Assembly (NCBI RefSeq): GCF_014243445.1
Contig: NZ_JACLQD010000002.1
Span: 682,001 to 746,000 of the forward strand
Direction of reading: 5' to 3'
Length of the DNA stretch: 64,000 nt
Source of the DNA: Paragemmobacter straminiformis
GTDB taxonomy: Bacteria > Pseudomonadota > Alphaproteobacteria > Rhodobacterales > Rhodobacteraceae
Shown: positions 52,992-62,151 of the stretch, piece by piece
How positions within the stretch are numbered: position 1 is the first letter of the stretch
Layout: every line of letters starts with the position of its first letter
The notes under the pieces: model-generated
Seen by the model: only the letters and a program-made list of their open reading frames with translations
What the model was told of the DNA's origin: nothing
The model's database searches: none
Translations under genes and position numbers: made by a program

Positions 52992-53414
52992 ATGACACCC
53001 GATTCCCTCTTTGCCCTGTCGGGCCCGCTGGCCTTGCTGGGCTGGATCGCCCTGCTGGCAGCACCCCTTGCGCCACGCATCGCCGATACGGTGGCGGGGC
53101 TGGTCGTGCCGCTGGTCTTTGCCGTGGCCTATGCGGGCCTTGTGCTGGCCTTCTGGGCGGGAACGGCGGGCGGCTTCGGGTCGCTGGCCGAAGTGGCGGC
53201 GCTGTTCTCGGACCCGTGGCTCTTGCTGGCGGGGTGGCTGCATTACCTTGCCTTCGATCTGTTCGTGGGGGCGTGGGAGGTGCGCAGGGCGCGGGCCGAG
53301 GGCATTCCGCATTGGCAGGTTGTGCCCTGCCTTCTGCTTACCTTCCTGTTCGGCCCTGCGGGGTTCCTGTGCTTTGGCGCGTTGCGCCTGACCCGTTCGC
53401 GGATGAAAGGATAG
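52992..53414 (+). CDS. DUF4281 (ABA4-like) membrane protein
   Basis: A 140-residue inner-membrane protein with four hydrophobic segments. The region FSDPWLLLAGWLHYLAFDLFVGAWEVRRARAEG with conserved tryptophans and the HYLAFDLFVG stretch is the DUF4281 signature, named for plant ABA4 (a carotenoid/neoxanthin factor). In bacteria the role is unknown. The next gene starts 3 nt after its stop. Confidence 0.85.
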   Translation: MTPDSLFALSGPLALLGWIALLAAPLAPRIADTVAGLVVPLVFAVAYAGLVLAFWAGTAGGFGSLAEVAALFSDPWLLLAGWLHYLAFDLFVGAWEVRRARAEGIPHWQVVPCLLLTFLFGPAGFLCFGALRLTRSRMKG

Positions 53415-53417
53415 ACC

Positions 53418-54215
53418 ATGACGGTATACACGCCCCCCACCCTTGCAACGCCGCGACTGTGGCGGGACGATCCGGCCTATGCGGGGCTGGGCCTGCTGAT
53501 CGGGATCGCCGCCCTGCCCTTGCTGGTGGCGTTGGCGCTGGACCCGCGGCAGTTCCAGGACGAGGCGGTCTGGATCAAGCCGCTGAAATTCCATGCGGCG
53601 CTGGTGATCTATCTATTCACGCTGGCCTTCTTTGCCCGCTGGGTGCCCGAGGCGACACGCGCCTCGCGCCTGTGGCGCTGGCACCATGCGGCGGTGGTCT
53701 TTGCCATCATCGGAGAGTTGCTGTGGATCGGGGCGGCGGCGGCGCTTGGGACGGCATCGCATTTCAACACCTCTGATCCGGTCTGGGGGGCGCTTTATTC
53801 GCTGATGGGGCTGTTTGCGGTGATCCTGACCTCGGCCAGTCTGGGCACGGGGATCGGGATCGCAGGCAACCGCGCGATGGAGCCGGTGCTGCGCCTGTCG
53901 CTGGTGCTCGGGCTGGGGCTGACCTTCGGGTTGACGCTGGTCACGGCGGGGACGATGGCGAACATGACGGGGCATTTCGTCGGAACGCCGGTGACGGGCG
54001 CCCGCCTGCCAGTCTTTGGCTGGTCGCGCGAGGTGGGCGATTTGCGGGTGGCGCATTTCTTCGCCACGCATGCGTTGCACGGGGTGCCGCTGGTCGGCTG
54101 GCTTATGGCGGGGCGAAGCGGCGGGCGGGCTGCGGTCTGGGCGGGGGCTGCGCTTTACGCGGCCCTGGTGCTGGCGCTGTTCTGGCAGGGATTGTCGGGT
54201 CTGCCGGTGATCTGA
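53418..54215 (+). CDS. unknown seven-segment membrane protein
   Basis: A 265-residue inner-membrane protein with about seven hydrophobic stretches. Features include [27 protein letters not shown], a histidine pair in RWHHAAVVF and [17 protein letters not shown] near the end. No family is recognised. It is coupled to the DUF4281 gene and so under the same TetR control. The histidine-rich helices could bind a metal or haem, which is an impression only. Confidence 0.7.
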   Translation: MTVYTPPTLATPRLWRDDPAYAGLGLLIGIAALPLLVALALDPRQFQDEAVWIKPLKFHAALVIYLFTLAFFARWVPEATRASRLWRWHHAAVVFAIIGELLWIGAAAALGTASHFNTSDPVWGALYSLMGLFAVILTSASLGTGIGIAGNRAMEPVLRLSLVLGLGLTFGLTLVTAGTMANMTGHFVGTPVTGARLPVFGWSREVGDLRVAHFFATHALHGVPLVGWLMAGRSGGRAAVWAGAALYAALVLALFWQGLSGLPVI

Positions 54216-54240
54216 CCGCTTTCCCTTGGCCCCGCTGCGC

Positions 54241-54272
54241 GCTAGAACCCCCGCAAACACGAGGGTTCTAGC
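54241..54272 (+). promoter_or_regulatory. perfect 10-bp hairpin directly before the valS start codon
   Basis: GCTAGAACCC (54241-54250) and GGGTTCTAGC (54263-54272) are exact complements around a 12-nt loop. The second arm ends one base before the ATG at 54274 and covers part of the GAGGG ribosome site. It could hide the site and make translation conditional. Confidence 0.55.
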
Positions 54273-54273
54273 G

Positions 54274-57150
54274 ATGCCGATGGAAAAGAATTTCAACGCC
54301 GCCGAGGCCGAGGCCCGGATTTCCGCCAAGTGGATCGGAGAGAAAGCCTTTCGCGCCGGTGCCAATGCCAAGGCGGGGGCGCCTTCGTTCTCGATCATGA
54401 TCCCGCCGCCGAACGTGACCGGTTCGCTGCACATGGGCCATGCCTTCAACAACACGTTGCAGGATGTGCTGGTGCGCTGGCACCGCATGAGGGGTGACGA
54501 CACGCTGTGGCAGGTGGGCACCGACCACGCGGGCATCGCCACGCAGATGGTGACCGAACGCGAGATGGCCAGAAACGGCGAACCCTCGCGCCGCGAGATG
54601 GGGCGCGAGGCGTTCCTTGGCCGCGTCTGGGCGCAAAAGCGCGCCTCGCGCGGGACGATCATCGGGCAGTTGCAGCGCCTTGGCGCAAGCTGCGACTGGG
54701 ACCGCGAGGCATTCACCATGTCGGGCGCGCCGCAGGCCCCTGCGGGCGAGGAGGGGAACTTCCACGACGCGGTGATCAAGGTGTTTGTCGATATGTATGA
54801 CAAGGGCCTGATCTATCGCGGCAAGCGGCTGGTGAACTGGGACCCGCATTTCGAGACGGCGATTTCGGACCTCGAGGTCGAGAACACCGAAGTCGCGGGC
54901 CATATGTGGCATTTCAAATACCGTCTGGCCGGTGGCGAGACCTATGAATACGTGGAAAAGGACGACGACGGGAACGTGACCTTCCGCGAGACGCGGGATT
55001 ACATCTCGATCGCCACGACGCGGCCGGAAACCATGCTGGGCGACGGTGCCGTGGCTGTCCACCCCTCGGACAGCCGCTATGCGCCCATCGTCGGCAAGAT
55101 GGTGCATCTGCCGCTGTGTGACCGCCTGATCCCGATCATCGCGGATGAATACCCCGACCCGACCTTCGGTTCGGGGGCCGTCAAGATCACGGGCGCGCAT
55201 GATTTCAACGACTATCAGGTGGCAAAACGTGCGGGCCTGCCCTGCTACCGCCTGATGGACACGCGCGGGGCGATGCGGTCGGACGGGGCGCCCTATGCCG
55301 AAGCCGTGGCCCGCGCGCGCGAGATCGCGGCGGGTTCGGCCACGACCGAGGCCGAGGTGGACAGCCTCAACCTTGTTCCCGAGAAATACCGCGGCCTTGA
55401 CCGGTTCGAGGCCCGCAAGGCCGTGGTGGCCGATATCAACGCGGCGGGCCTTGCCGTGACCGTGCTGGTGAAATCGACCGATCCCGAGACGGGGTCCGAA
55501 CACCTGACCCGCGAGCCGGTGGTCGAGGCCAAGAAGATCATGCAGCCCTTCGGCGATCGCTCGAAAGTGGTGATCGAGCCGATGCTGACCGACCAGTGGT
55601 TCGTGGATACGTCCAAGATCGTCGGCCCCGCGCTCGATGCGGTGAAATCGGGCAAGGTCAGGATCATCCCCGAGTCGGGCGAAAAGACCTATTACCACTG
55701 GCTCGAGAACATCGAGCCGTGGTGCATTTCCCGCCAGCTGTGGTGGGGGCACCAGATTCCGGTGTGGTATGACGCCGAGGGCAACCATTACTGCGCCGCG
55801 ACCGAGGCCGATGCCGTGGCCAAGGCAGGCGGCAAGGCGCTGACGCGCGACCCCGACGTGCTGGACACGTGGTTTTCGTCCGGGCTTTGGCCCATCGGCA
55901 CGCTGGGCTGGCCGGAAAAGACCGATGCCTTGGCGCGCTATTTCCCGACGAGTGTCCTTGTCACGGGGGCGGATATCCTGTTCTTCTGGGTCGCCCGCAT
56001 GGTCATGATGCAGCTTGCCGTGGTCGACGAGGTGCCGTTCCACACGGTGTATCTGCATGGCCTTGTCCGCGATGCCAAGGGCAAGAAGATGTCGAAATCC
56101 CTGGGCAATGTGATCGACCCGCTCGAGATCATCGACGAATACGGCGCCGATGCGCTGCGGTTTGCCAATACGGCGATGGCAAGCCTTGGCGGCGTGCTGA
56201 AGCTGGATACGCAGCGCATCGCGGGCTATCGCAACTTTGGCACCAAGCTGTGGAACGCCTGCCGCTTTGCCGAGATGAACGGCGTCTGGGAGGGCCATGC
56301 CACCCAAGCGGCGGCACCCGTGGCCAGTGCCACGGTGAACCGCTGGATCATCGGCGAGACCGCCAAGGTGCGGGCCGAGGTCGATGCCGCGATGGCCGAC
56401 TATCGCTTCGATCAGGCGGCGGACGCGCTTTACAAGTTCGTCTGGGGCAAGGTCTGCGACTGGTATGTGGAATTCGCCAAACCCTTGTTCGACGGCGATC
56501 TGGCGGCCGAGACGCGGGCGACGATGGGCTGGGTGCTGGACCAGTCGATGGTGATGCTGCATCCCTTCATGCCCTTCATCACCGAAGAGCTGTGGGCGAC
56601 CACGGGCAGCCGCGCCAAGATGCTGGTGCATAGCGACTGGCCGACCTTCGGGGCGGAACTGGTCGATGCGGCATCGGACCGCGAGATGAACTGGGTCACC
56701 GGGCTGATCGAGGAAATCCGCTCGGCCCGGGCGCAGATGCATGTTCCCGTGGGCCTGAAGCTCGACATGCTGGCAACCGCGATGGACGATGCGGCGCGCA
56801 CCGCATGGGCGCGGAACGAGACGCTGATCAAGCGGCTTGCCCGCATCGAAAGCCTGACCGAGGCCGCCACCGCCCCCAAGGGCGCGATCACGCTTGCGGT
56901 CGAGGGGGCAACCTTTGCCATCCCGCTCGACGGGGTGATCGACATCGCCGAGGAAAAGGCGCGGCTGCAAAAGACGCTCGACAAACTGGCCAAGGAAATC
57001 GGCGGGTTGAAGGGGCGGCTGAACAACCCCGCCTTTGCGGCTTCGGCCCCCGAAGAGGTTGTCGACGAGGCGCGCAGCAACCTCGAGGCCCGCGAGGACG
57101 AGGCGGCAAAGCTGAACGCCGCCCTGAAACGCTTGGCCGAAATCGGCTGA
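54274..57150 (+). CDS. valS: valyl-tRNA synthetase
   Basis: A 958-residue class I synthetase. HIGH motif [17 protein letters not shown] (about residues 45-61), KMSKS motif [12 protein letters not shown], and the editing domain with [17 protein letters not shown] in between. A C-terminal coiled coil ([18 protein letters not shown], about 890-958) is typical of ValS. ATG 54274 (MPMEKNF) is preferred; ATG 54280 is also possible. The hairpin described separately precedes the start. Confidence 0.95.
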   Translation: MPMEKNFNAAEAEARISAKWIGEKAFRAGANAKAGAPSFSIMIPPPNVTGSLHMGHAFNNTLQDVLVRWHRMRGDDTLWQVGTDHAGIATQMVTEREMARNGEPSRREMGREAFLGRVWAQKRASRGTIIGQLQRLGASCDWDREAFTMSGAPQAPAGEEGNFHDAVIKVFVDMYDKGLIYRGKRLVNWDPHFETAISDLEVENTEVAGHMWHFKYRLAGGETYEYVEKDDDGNVTFRETRDYISIATTRPETMLGDGAVAVHPSDSRYAPIVGKMVHLPLCDRLIPIIADEYPDPTFGSGAVKITGAHDFNDYQVAKRAGLPCYRLMDTRGAMRSDGAPYAEAVARAREIAAGSATTEAEVDSLNLVPEKYRGLDRFEARKAVVADINAAGLAVTVLVKSTDPETGSEHLTREPVVEAKKIMQPFGDRSKVVIEPMLTDQWFVDTSKIVGPALDAVKSGKVRIIPESGEKTYYHWLENIEPWCISRQLWWGHQIPVWYDAEGNHYCAATEADAVAKAGGKALTRDPDVLDTWFSSGLWPIGTLGWPEKTDALARYFPTSVLVTGADILFFWVARMVMMQLAVVDEVPFHTVYLHGLVRDAKGKKMSKSLGNVIDPLEIIDEYGADALRFANTAMASLGGVLKLDTQRIAGYRNFGTKLWNACRFAEMNGVWEGHATQAAAPVASATVNRWIIGETAKVRAEVDAAMADYRFDQAADALYKFVWGKVCDWYVEFAKPLFDGDLAAETRATMGWVLDQSMVMLHPFMPFITEELWATTGSRAKMLVHSDWPTFGAELVDAASDREMNWVTGLIEEIRSARAQMHVPVGLKLDMLATAMDDAARTAWARNETLIKRLARIESLTEAATAPKGAITLAVEGATFAIPLDGVIDIAEEKARLQKTLDKLAKEIGGLKGRLNNPAFAASAPEEVVDEARSNLEAREDEAAKLNAALKRLAEIG

Positions 57151-57167
57151 TACCTTGTCTGCACATA

Positions 57168-57223
57168 TCCCGGGGGGATGAGCCGCTTGCGGCGAAGGGG
57201 GGCGCGCGGCCCCCCTTTTCTTT
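57168..57223 (+). terminator. modular repeat acting as valS terminator
   Basis: A CGGGGGG block after CACATATCC, a GCCGC/GCGGC hairpin, then GGGGGGC (57197-57203), CGCGC-type loop, GCCCCCC (57209-57215) and TTTTCTTT. It is a member of the repeat family with a shorter first block. Confidence 0.75.
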
Positions 57224-57265
57224 GTGCTGCCAAAGCGCGACACTTGGCCCGAAGGAGTGGCGCGA

Positions 57266-57598
57266 ATGTCATGGCTGTCCCGCCTTGCCGAACGGCAGAT
57301 GCAGAAAGCCCGCCTGAAAGGCCAGCTTCAGGGCCTTGCGGGGGAAGGCAAGCCCCTGCCCGACCGCACGGGCGATGCCTTTACCAGCGCGGGCGATGCG
57401 GTCGGTTTCCGCATCATGGCCGAAGCGGGGGTCTTGCCGGAAGAAATCGTGCTGAAGAAGCGCGTGGCCGAGCAGATGGCGCGGCTTGCAGACCTTCCCG
57501 AAGGGGCGGCGCGCAAGGCGGCGATGGCGGAGCTGGCCGATTTGCAGATGCGGCAGGCGATGGCGGAAGAGGCGCGGCGGAAATTCATGGGCGGATAA
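57266..57598 (+). CDS. DUF1992 family protein (DnaJ-C28-like conserved domain)
   Basis: A 110-residue, helical, highly charged protein. The N-terminal WLSRLAERQMQKARLKGQLQG and FRIMAEAGVLPEEIVLKKRV match the DUF1992 domain shared with eukaryotic DNAJC28. The role is unknown. The C-terminal part is a probable coiled coil (MARLADLPEGAARKAAMAEL). ATG 57266 follows GAAGGAG. The next gene is 155 bp downstream. Confidence 0.85.
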   Translation: MSWLSRLAERQMQKARLKGQLQGLAGEGKPLPDRTGDAFTSAGDAVGFRIMAEAGVLPEEIVLKKRVAEQMARLADLPEGAARKAAMAELADLQMRQAMAEEARRKFMGG

Positions 57599-57684
57599 GG
57601 GGCAAGGCGTTTTCCGCGAAACTTCCGCGCGGGCGATTATTTCGGCGAAAAATCTTCTTTGGATGGCCCCCTGCAAAGGGAATG

Positions 57685-57733
57685 TTGCGCGAAGTTTTCG
57701 CGCAAAACCCGGCCCCCCTTGCGCTTTGCGCAA
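57685..57733. repeat. pair of short perfect hairpins before the aminotransferase gene
   Basis: TTGCGCGAA-GTT-TTCGCGCAA (57685-57705) and TTGCGC-TTT-GCGCAA (57719-57733). Both begin and end with TTGCGC/GCGCAA, as if variants of one element. They lie 20-70 bp before ATG 57754. Confidence 0.5.
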
Positions 57734-57753
57734 AGCCGCGCTTCCCTGCGGCC

Positions 57754-58860
57754 ATGACCGGACCCCGCTTCACCCCGCTTGCCGCCTCGCTTCCCGCCAC
57801 CGTCCCCTTTGTCGGGCCCGAGGCGCAGGAGCGCCGCATGGGGCGAGCCTTCGGCGCGCGGCTCGGGGCCAATGAATCGCTTTTCGGCCCCTCGCCCCAT
57901 GCGGTTCAGGCCATGGCGCAGGCGGCAGGCGACGCGTGGATGTATGGCGACCCCGAGGTGCATGAATTGCGCGCGGCCATCGCGGCGCATCACGGGGTGA
58001 CGCCCGCCCATGTCGTCGCGGGCGAGGGGATCGACGGGCTGCTGGGCTATCTGGTGCGGCTTCTCGTCGGTGCGGGGGATGCGGTCGTCACATCGGACGG
58101 GGCCTATCCGACCTTCAATTTCCATGTCGCGGGGTTTGGTGGCACCCTGCACCGCGTGCCCTACCGCGACGACCGCGAGGACCCCGAGGCGCTGGTCGCG
58201 AAAGCGGCGGCGGTGGGGGCGAAACTGGTCTATTTCGCCAATCCCGACAATCCGATGGGGTCTTGGCATGACGCAGCCACCGTCGAGCGGATGGTCGCCG
58301 CGATGCCCGAAGGCTGCGTTTTGCTGCTGGACGAAGCCTATGCCGACCTTGCGCCCGCAGGCGCGGTTCCGGCGATCGCGGCGGATGATCCCCGCGTCAT
58401 CCGGATGCGGACCTTTTCCAAGGGCTATGGCCTTGCGGGGCTGCGGGTGGGCTATGCCATCGGCGCGCCCGATCTGGTCCGCGCCTTTGACAAGGTGCGC
58501 AACCATTTCGGGCTGGGCCGCGTGGCGCAGGCGGGTGCCATTGCCGCGCTGGCCGATCAGGCATGGCTGGCGGGTGTGAAGGCCAAGGTGGTAGAAGCCC
58601 GCGACCGGATCGCGGTGATTGCGGGTGCGAACGGGCTGCGCCCCCTGCCCTCGGCCACCAATTTCGTCACGGTGGATTGCGGGCGGGACGGCGATTTCGC
58701 GCGGCGCGTTCTGGGCGGGTTGATCGAGCGCGGGGTGTTCGTGCGCATGCCGGGGGTGGCCCCGCTAGACCGCTGCATCCGCATTTCCTGCGGGCGCGAG
58801 GCCGATCTGGCGGTGCTGGCCGAAATGCTGCCCTTGGCGTTGAAAGCCGCGCGCGGCTGA
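57754..58860 (+). CDS. histidinol-phosphate aminotransferase-like enzyme
   Basis: A 368-residue PLP-dependent fold type I aminotransferase. The PLP lysine is in RTFSKGYGLAGLRVGYAIG. NPDNPMGSW, LLLDEAYADL and the C-terminal RISCGREADL (with the carboxylate-binding arginine) resemble HisC-type enzymes. ANESLFGPSPHAVQAM near residue 40 is the usual substrate-loop pattern. Whether it acts in histidine synthesis or on another amino acid is open, since no other his genes are here. Confidence 0.85.
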   Translation: MTGPRFTPLAASLPATVPFVGPEAQERRMGRAFGARLGANESLFGPSPHAVQAMAQAAGDAWMYGDPEVHELRAAIAAHHGVTPAHVVAGEGIDGLLGYLVRLLVGAGDAVVTSDGAYPTFNFHVAGFGGTLHRVPYRDDREDPEALVAKAAAVGAKLVYFANPDNPMGSWHDAATVERMVAAMPEGCVLLLDEAYADLAPAGAVPAIAADDPRVIRMRTFSKGYGLAGLRVGYAIGAPDLVRAFDKVRNHFGLGRVAQAGAIAALADQAWLAGVKAKVVEARDRIAVIAGANGLRPLPSATNFVTVDCGRDGDFARRVLGGLIERGVFVRMPGVAPLDRCIRISCGREADLAVLAEMLPLALKAARG

Positions 58861-59205
58861 TCAGGGCTTGTCGAGTTTCACCGCAGGCGCAGCCCCCAAA
58901 GGCGCATCGGTGGCAGGGCCAAGGCGCGGCGGGGCTGCAACCTCGGCCTCGGACCGCGTGGCCGCGCCCTCGCCCAAGGGGCGGCGGAACACGAACAGGG
59001 TGTGCTGCGTCGTCTTGGTGCCGGTCAGGCCGCTCCGCTCGTCGCAGGGCAGCGTATCGGCGCGGAGATATTCCCAGCCGTCGCGGCCAAGCGTGTTCAT
59101 GAACCCCGTCAGCGCCAGGGCGAAGCGGTCGCCCGTGGTTTTCGCCTCGCGCGATTTCTCGCCCCGACGGGGGGCGGGAACGACCTTGTATTCATAAGCC
59201 TGCAT
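58861..59205 (-). CDS. DUF4177-like protein
   Basis: A 114-residue protein. The N-terminal half (MQAYEYKVVPAP, FMNTLGRDGWEYLRADTLP, TLFVFRRPL) fits the DUF4177 fold, in which a Tyr-x-Tyr-Lys start and an LGRDGWEYL helix recur. The last 40 residues are an alanine/proline-rich tail. ATG 59205 has an AGGGTG site; a GTG at 59214 is the alternative. It starts at the end of the aminotransferase gene, convergent. Confidence 0.7.
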   Translation of the reverse strand: MQAYEYKVVPAPRRGEKSREAKTTGDRFALALTGFMNTLGRDGWEYLRADTLPCDERSGLTGTKTTQHTLFVFRRPLGEGAATRSEAEVAAPPRLGPATDAPLGAAPAVKLDKP

Positions 59206-59348
59206 CGACGACACCCTGTTTCACCCGCGCGGACCGTAGCGGCAAGCGGCGGGTCTGTGAAGGGGGGCACACGGGGGCGTGACCTGACGGAATGGCGGAA
59301 CCAAGAGGCACCGCGCGCCCTTGGTCCGAAGCGTTGCGGGCCGAGGCG

Positions 59349-60860
59349 TCAGAGGCCCAGCTTTTGCGCGACCATCGCGTTGACCACCGCCGGATTGGCC
59401 TTGCCGCCCGTGGCTTTCAGCACCTGTCCGGTGAACCAGCCCGCGAGCTTGGCATTGACCTTGGCCTTTTCCACCTGATCGGGGTTTGCCGCGATCAGAT
59501 CGTCAAGCGCCCTTTCGATGGCTCCGGTATCGGTCACGGCCTTCATGCCACGGCTTGCCGCAACCTCGGCCGGATCGCCGCCTTCGGTCCAGAGGATCTC
59601 GAACAGGTCCTTGGCCATCTTGCCCGTGATCTCGCCCTTGGCGAGCAGGTCAAGCATGCCGCCCAGCTGCGCCGCCGAAACCGGCGTTTCGGAAATGGCG
59701 CGGCCTTCCTTGTTCAGGCGGCCGAACAGCTCGTTGATGATCCAGTTCGCGGCCTGCTTGCCATCGCGGCCCTTGGCCACGGATTCAAAGAAGCTGGCGG
59801 CTTCCAGTTCTGCGGTCAGCACGTTGGCATCGTAATCGGTCAGGCCGAAATCGGCCATGAAGCGGGCCTTCTTGGCGTCGGGCAGTTCGGGCATGCGGGC
59901 GGCGATGTCATTGACCCAGGCCTGTTCGATCTCGAGCGGCAGAAGGTCGGGGCACGGGAAGTAGCGGTAGTCGTGGGCTTCTTCCTTCGAGCGCATCGAC
60001 CGCGTCTCGCCCTTGTCGGGATCGTAGAGGCGGGTTTCCTGATCGACCTTGCCGCCGTCTTCGAGGATGGCGATCTGGCGACGCGCCTCATATTCGATGG
60101 CGGCCTGGATGAAGCGCAGCGAGTTCATGTTCTTGATTTCGCAGCGCGTGCCGAGGTGGCCGAAGTCCTGCGTCGCCTGATAGCGTTCGTAGGCGCCCGG
60201 ACGGCAGACCGAGACGTTGACATCGGCCCGCAGGTTGCCGTTCTGCATGTTGCCGTCGCAGGTGCCGAGGTAGCGCAGGATCTGGCGCAGCTTGGCGACA
60301 TAGGCCGCAGCCTCTTCGGGGCCGCGGATGTCGGGGCGGCTGACGATCTCCATCAGTGCGACGCCGGTGCGGTTGAAATCGACAAAGGACATGGTCGGGT
60401 CCATGTCATGGATCGACTTGCCCGCGTCCTGTTCGAGGTGGATGCGTTCGATCCGCACAAGGCGGGCGATGCCAGGGGACATCTCGACCAGCACCTCGCC
60501 CTCGCCCACGATGGGGTGGTAGAGCTGGCTGATCTGGTAGCCCTGCGGCAGGTCGGGATAGAAGTAGTTCTTGCGGTCGAAAGCCGAGGTCAGGTTGATC
60601 TGCGCCTTGAGGCCAAGGCCCGAGCGCACGGCCTGCTCGACGCAGAAATCGTTGATGACGGGCAGCATGCCGGGCATGGCGGCATCGACGAAGGCCACGT
60701 TGGAATTGGGCTCGGCCCCGACCTGTGTCGAGGCACCGGAAAACAGCTTGGCGTTCGAGGCAACCTGCGCATGGATTTCCATACCGATCACCAGTTCCCA
60801 ATCGCCGGTCGCGCCCGCGATCACCTTGGGTTTCGGGGTCTCGTAAGCGAGGTCGAGCAT
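59349..60860 (-). CDS. gatB: aspartyl/glutamyl-tRNA amidotransferase subunit B
   Basis: A 503-residue subunit of the GatCAB complex, which turns Glu-tRNA(Gln) or Asp-tRNA(Asn) into the amide form. The N-terminal [47 protein letters not shown] and [10 protein letters not shown] and the C-terminal YqeY-like helical domain ([20 protein letters not shown]) are all present. ATG 60860 follows GAAAGGA. gatA and gatC are not in the window. Confidence 0.94.
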   Translation of the reverse strand: MLDLAYETPKPKVIAGATGDWELVIGMEIHAQVASNAKLFSGASTQVGAEPNSNVAFVDAAMPGMLPVINDFCVEQAVRSGLGLKAQINLTSAFDRKNYFYPDLPQGYQISQLYHPIVGEGEVLVEMSPGIARLVRIERIHLEQDAGKSIHDMDPTMSFVDFNRTGVALMEIVSRPDIRGPEEAAAYVAKLRQILRYLGTCDGNMQNGNLRADVNVSVCRPGAYERYQATQDFGHLGTRCEIKNMNSLRFIQAAIEYEARRQIAILEDGGKVDQETRLYDPDKGETRSMRSKEEAHDYRYFPCPDLLPLEIEQAWVNDIAARMPELPDAKKARFMADFGLTDYDANVLTAELEAASFFESVAKGRDGKQAANWIINELFGRLNKEGRAISETPVSAAQLGGMLDLLAKGEITGKMAKDLFEILWTEGGDPAEVAASRGMKAVTDTGAIERALDDLIAANPDQVEKAKVNAKLAGWFTGQVLKATGGKANPAVVNAMVAQKLGL

Positions 60861-61310
60861 CTGACGCAGTCCTTTCGGTCCTTTGACCGACTGTCTAGGC
60901 GCGATGGCTTGCGTCTTCAAGCGGGCTTTGGCGCAGACGCTGTGGCGAAAGCGGGGGCCTGACGGGGTCGCGGCGCGCGAGAATCAGCACGACGGGGACA
61001 AGGACGAGGAACAGGACCAGATCGACCACGCCCGCGAGAGCGGCACGCAGGCGCTGGAAGGGGCGCAGGTGATATCGGTGGCGGCGCATGGGAACTCGGT
61101 ACTGGAAACACGGATATCCTGCGGTTTTACAGGCGGAATAGGGCGCAAGCGGGGCGCGGTTGCGGCAGGAGCGGGCCGCAGGCGGCGGCTTTGGATGGCG
61201 GATTTACGCCGAAAGCGGGGGGAGGCGGTTCAGCAAGGTGGACAGGACAAGCCCGCGCTTGGCATCAGGCACGGGTTGCGCAAGGACGCATCGCTGCCGC
61301 TGACAGGTTC
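60861..61310. other. 450-bp gap upstream of gatB with one doubtful small gene
   Basis: Only a short membrane-like frame (60895-61089, minus) is worth noting and is listed separately. The rest contains no recognised gene, tRNA or clear hairpin. The lytic transglycosylase promoter must lie in its right part. Confidence 0.45.
60895..61089 (-). CDS. possible 64-residue membrane peptide upstream of gatB
   Basis: An ATG at 61089 starts a 64-residue frame with one strong hydrophobic stretch ([20 protein letters not shown]) between arginine-rich ends. It lies 34 bp before gatB on the same strand, so it could be co-transcribed. The ribosome site is weak and no family is known. It may be chance coding in GC-rich DNA. 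Confidence 0.35.
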   Translation of the reverse strand: MRRHRYHLRPFQRLRAALAGVVDLVLFLVLVPVVLILARRDPVRPPLSPQRLRQSPLEDASHRA

Positions 61311-61907
61311 ATGACCACATCCCGCACCCTGCTTACGCTTCTTGCCGCTGCCCTGCTTTCGGGCTGCATGGAGGCTGGCACGGCGCAGCTGTCGACCAGT
61401 GGCGTGACGCCGCCGATGCAATGGGATGTGCGCCCCGAGGGCAAGAGCTGGACGGGCAAGACGCTTGTGGCCTTGGCCCAGGAAGATGATGCCCTTGCCG
61501 ATTCGGTGCCTGCGGATATCGAAGGCTGGTGTCCGGGATACGAGAACGCCTCGGTCCAGGAACGCCGCGCATTCTGGGCGGGGCTGATGTCGGCGGTGGC
61601 GCGCTATGAATCCTCGTGGAACCCGCAGGCGGCGGGCGGCGGCGGGCGCTATATCGGCGTGATGCAGATTTCCCCCCGCACCGCAGACCAGCATGGCTGC
61701 GAGGCGGATACGGCGGCAGAGCTGAAGGACGGGGCCGGAAACCTTGCCTGTGCGGCAAAGATCGTGGCCAATGCGGTCGCAAGCGACGGCGTGGTCGCAG
61801 GCTCGGGCCATCAGGGCGCAGGCCGCGACTGGATGCCGCTTCGTGACGCGGGCAAACGGGCCGCCATGTCGGCATGGACCCGCGCCCAGCCCTATTGCAC
61901 CATCTGA
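61311..61907 (+). CDS. lytic transglycosylase (SLT domain) lipoprotein
   Basis: A 198-residue lipoprotein. The lipobox is ALLSGC with Cys19 after a hydrophobic signal (TLLTLLAAALLSG). The SLT-like lysozyme fold follows with catalytic E100 in ARYESSWNPQA, YIGVMQISPRTADQ and ACAAKIVANAV. It would cut peptidoglycan glycan strands in the cell envelope. ATG 61311 with a GACAGG site fixes the lipoprotein start; the frame open upstream has no similarity. A repeat block follows. Confidence 0.82.
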   Translation: MTTSRTLLTLLAAALLSGCMEAGTAQLSTSGVTPPMQWDVRPEGKSWTGKTLVALAQEDDALADSVPADIEGWCPGYENASVQERRAFWAGLMSAVARYESSWNPQAAGGGGRYIGVMQISPRTADQHGCEADTAAELKDGAGNLACAAKIVANAVASDGVVAGSGHQGAGRDWMPLRDAGKRAAMSAWTRAQPYCTI

Positions 61908-61916
61908 CCCGACGAC

Positions 61917-62145
61917 GATTTTTCTGCGAAAAATCTGCCCTGTCCTTTGGCCGGACGGCCACGCCTGCCAAAGCGCGGGGGGCCAGCCCCCCATCGGCCC
62001 TTGGCCGATTCCCCCCGGAGTATTTGGGCAAGGCTGAAGCGGCAAGCGGTGCCTGCCCTTTCAGCCTTGCCCAAATACTCGAACTCGACCCTTGCCAGAG
62101 GGCGGGCCATTGCAGAAGGGGCGCGGGATTTTTCGCAGAAAAATC
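61917..62145. repeat. nested inverted repeats between the transglycosylase gene and pepN
   Basis: The block is bounded by two 19-bp hairpins that are reverse complements of each other: GATTTTTC-TGC-GAAAAATC (61917-61935) and GATTTTTC-GCA-GAAAAATC (62127-62145). Inside lies a perfect 21-bp inverted repeat (62018-62038 with 62060-62080), arm GAGTATTTGGGCAAGGCTGA plus one base. Its sequence matches the start of the repeat after mgdD with small changes. A GGGGGGC/GCCCCCC-type motif is near 61978-61992. The block separates convergent genes and can act as a two-way terminator. Confidence 0.75.
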
Positions 62146-62151
62146 GCTGTA

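Noticed and set aside
54268-57243. A 991-codon open frame on the minus strand opposite valS
   Set aside because: It is a composition-driven shadow of a clearly recognised synthetase gene. It has no start signal and no family similarity.
61917-62145. Insertion sequence or MITE
   Set aside because: No transposase and no target-site duplication are visible. The inverted ends are themselves hairpins, so a repeat/terminator call is safer.
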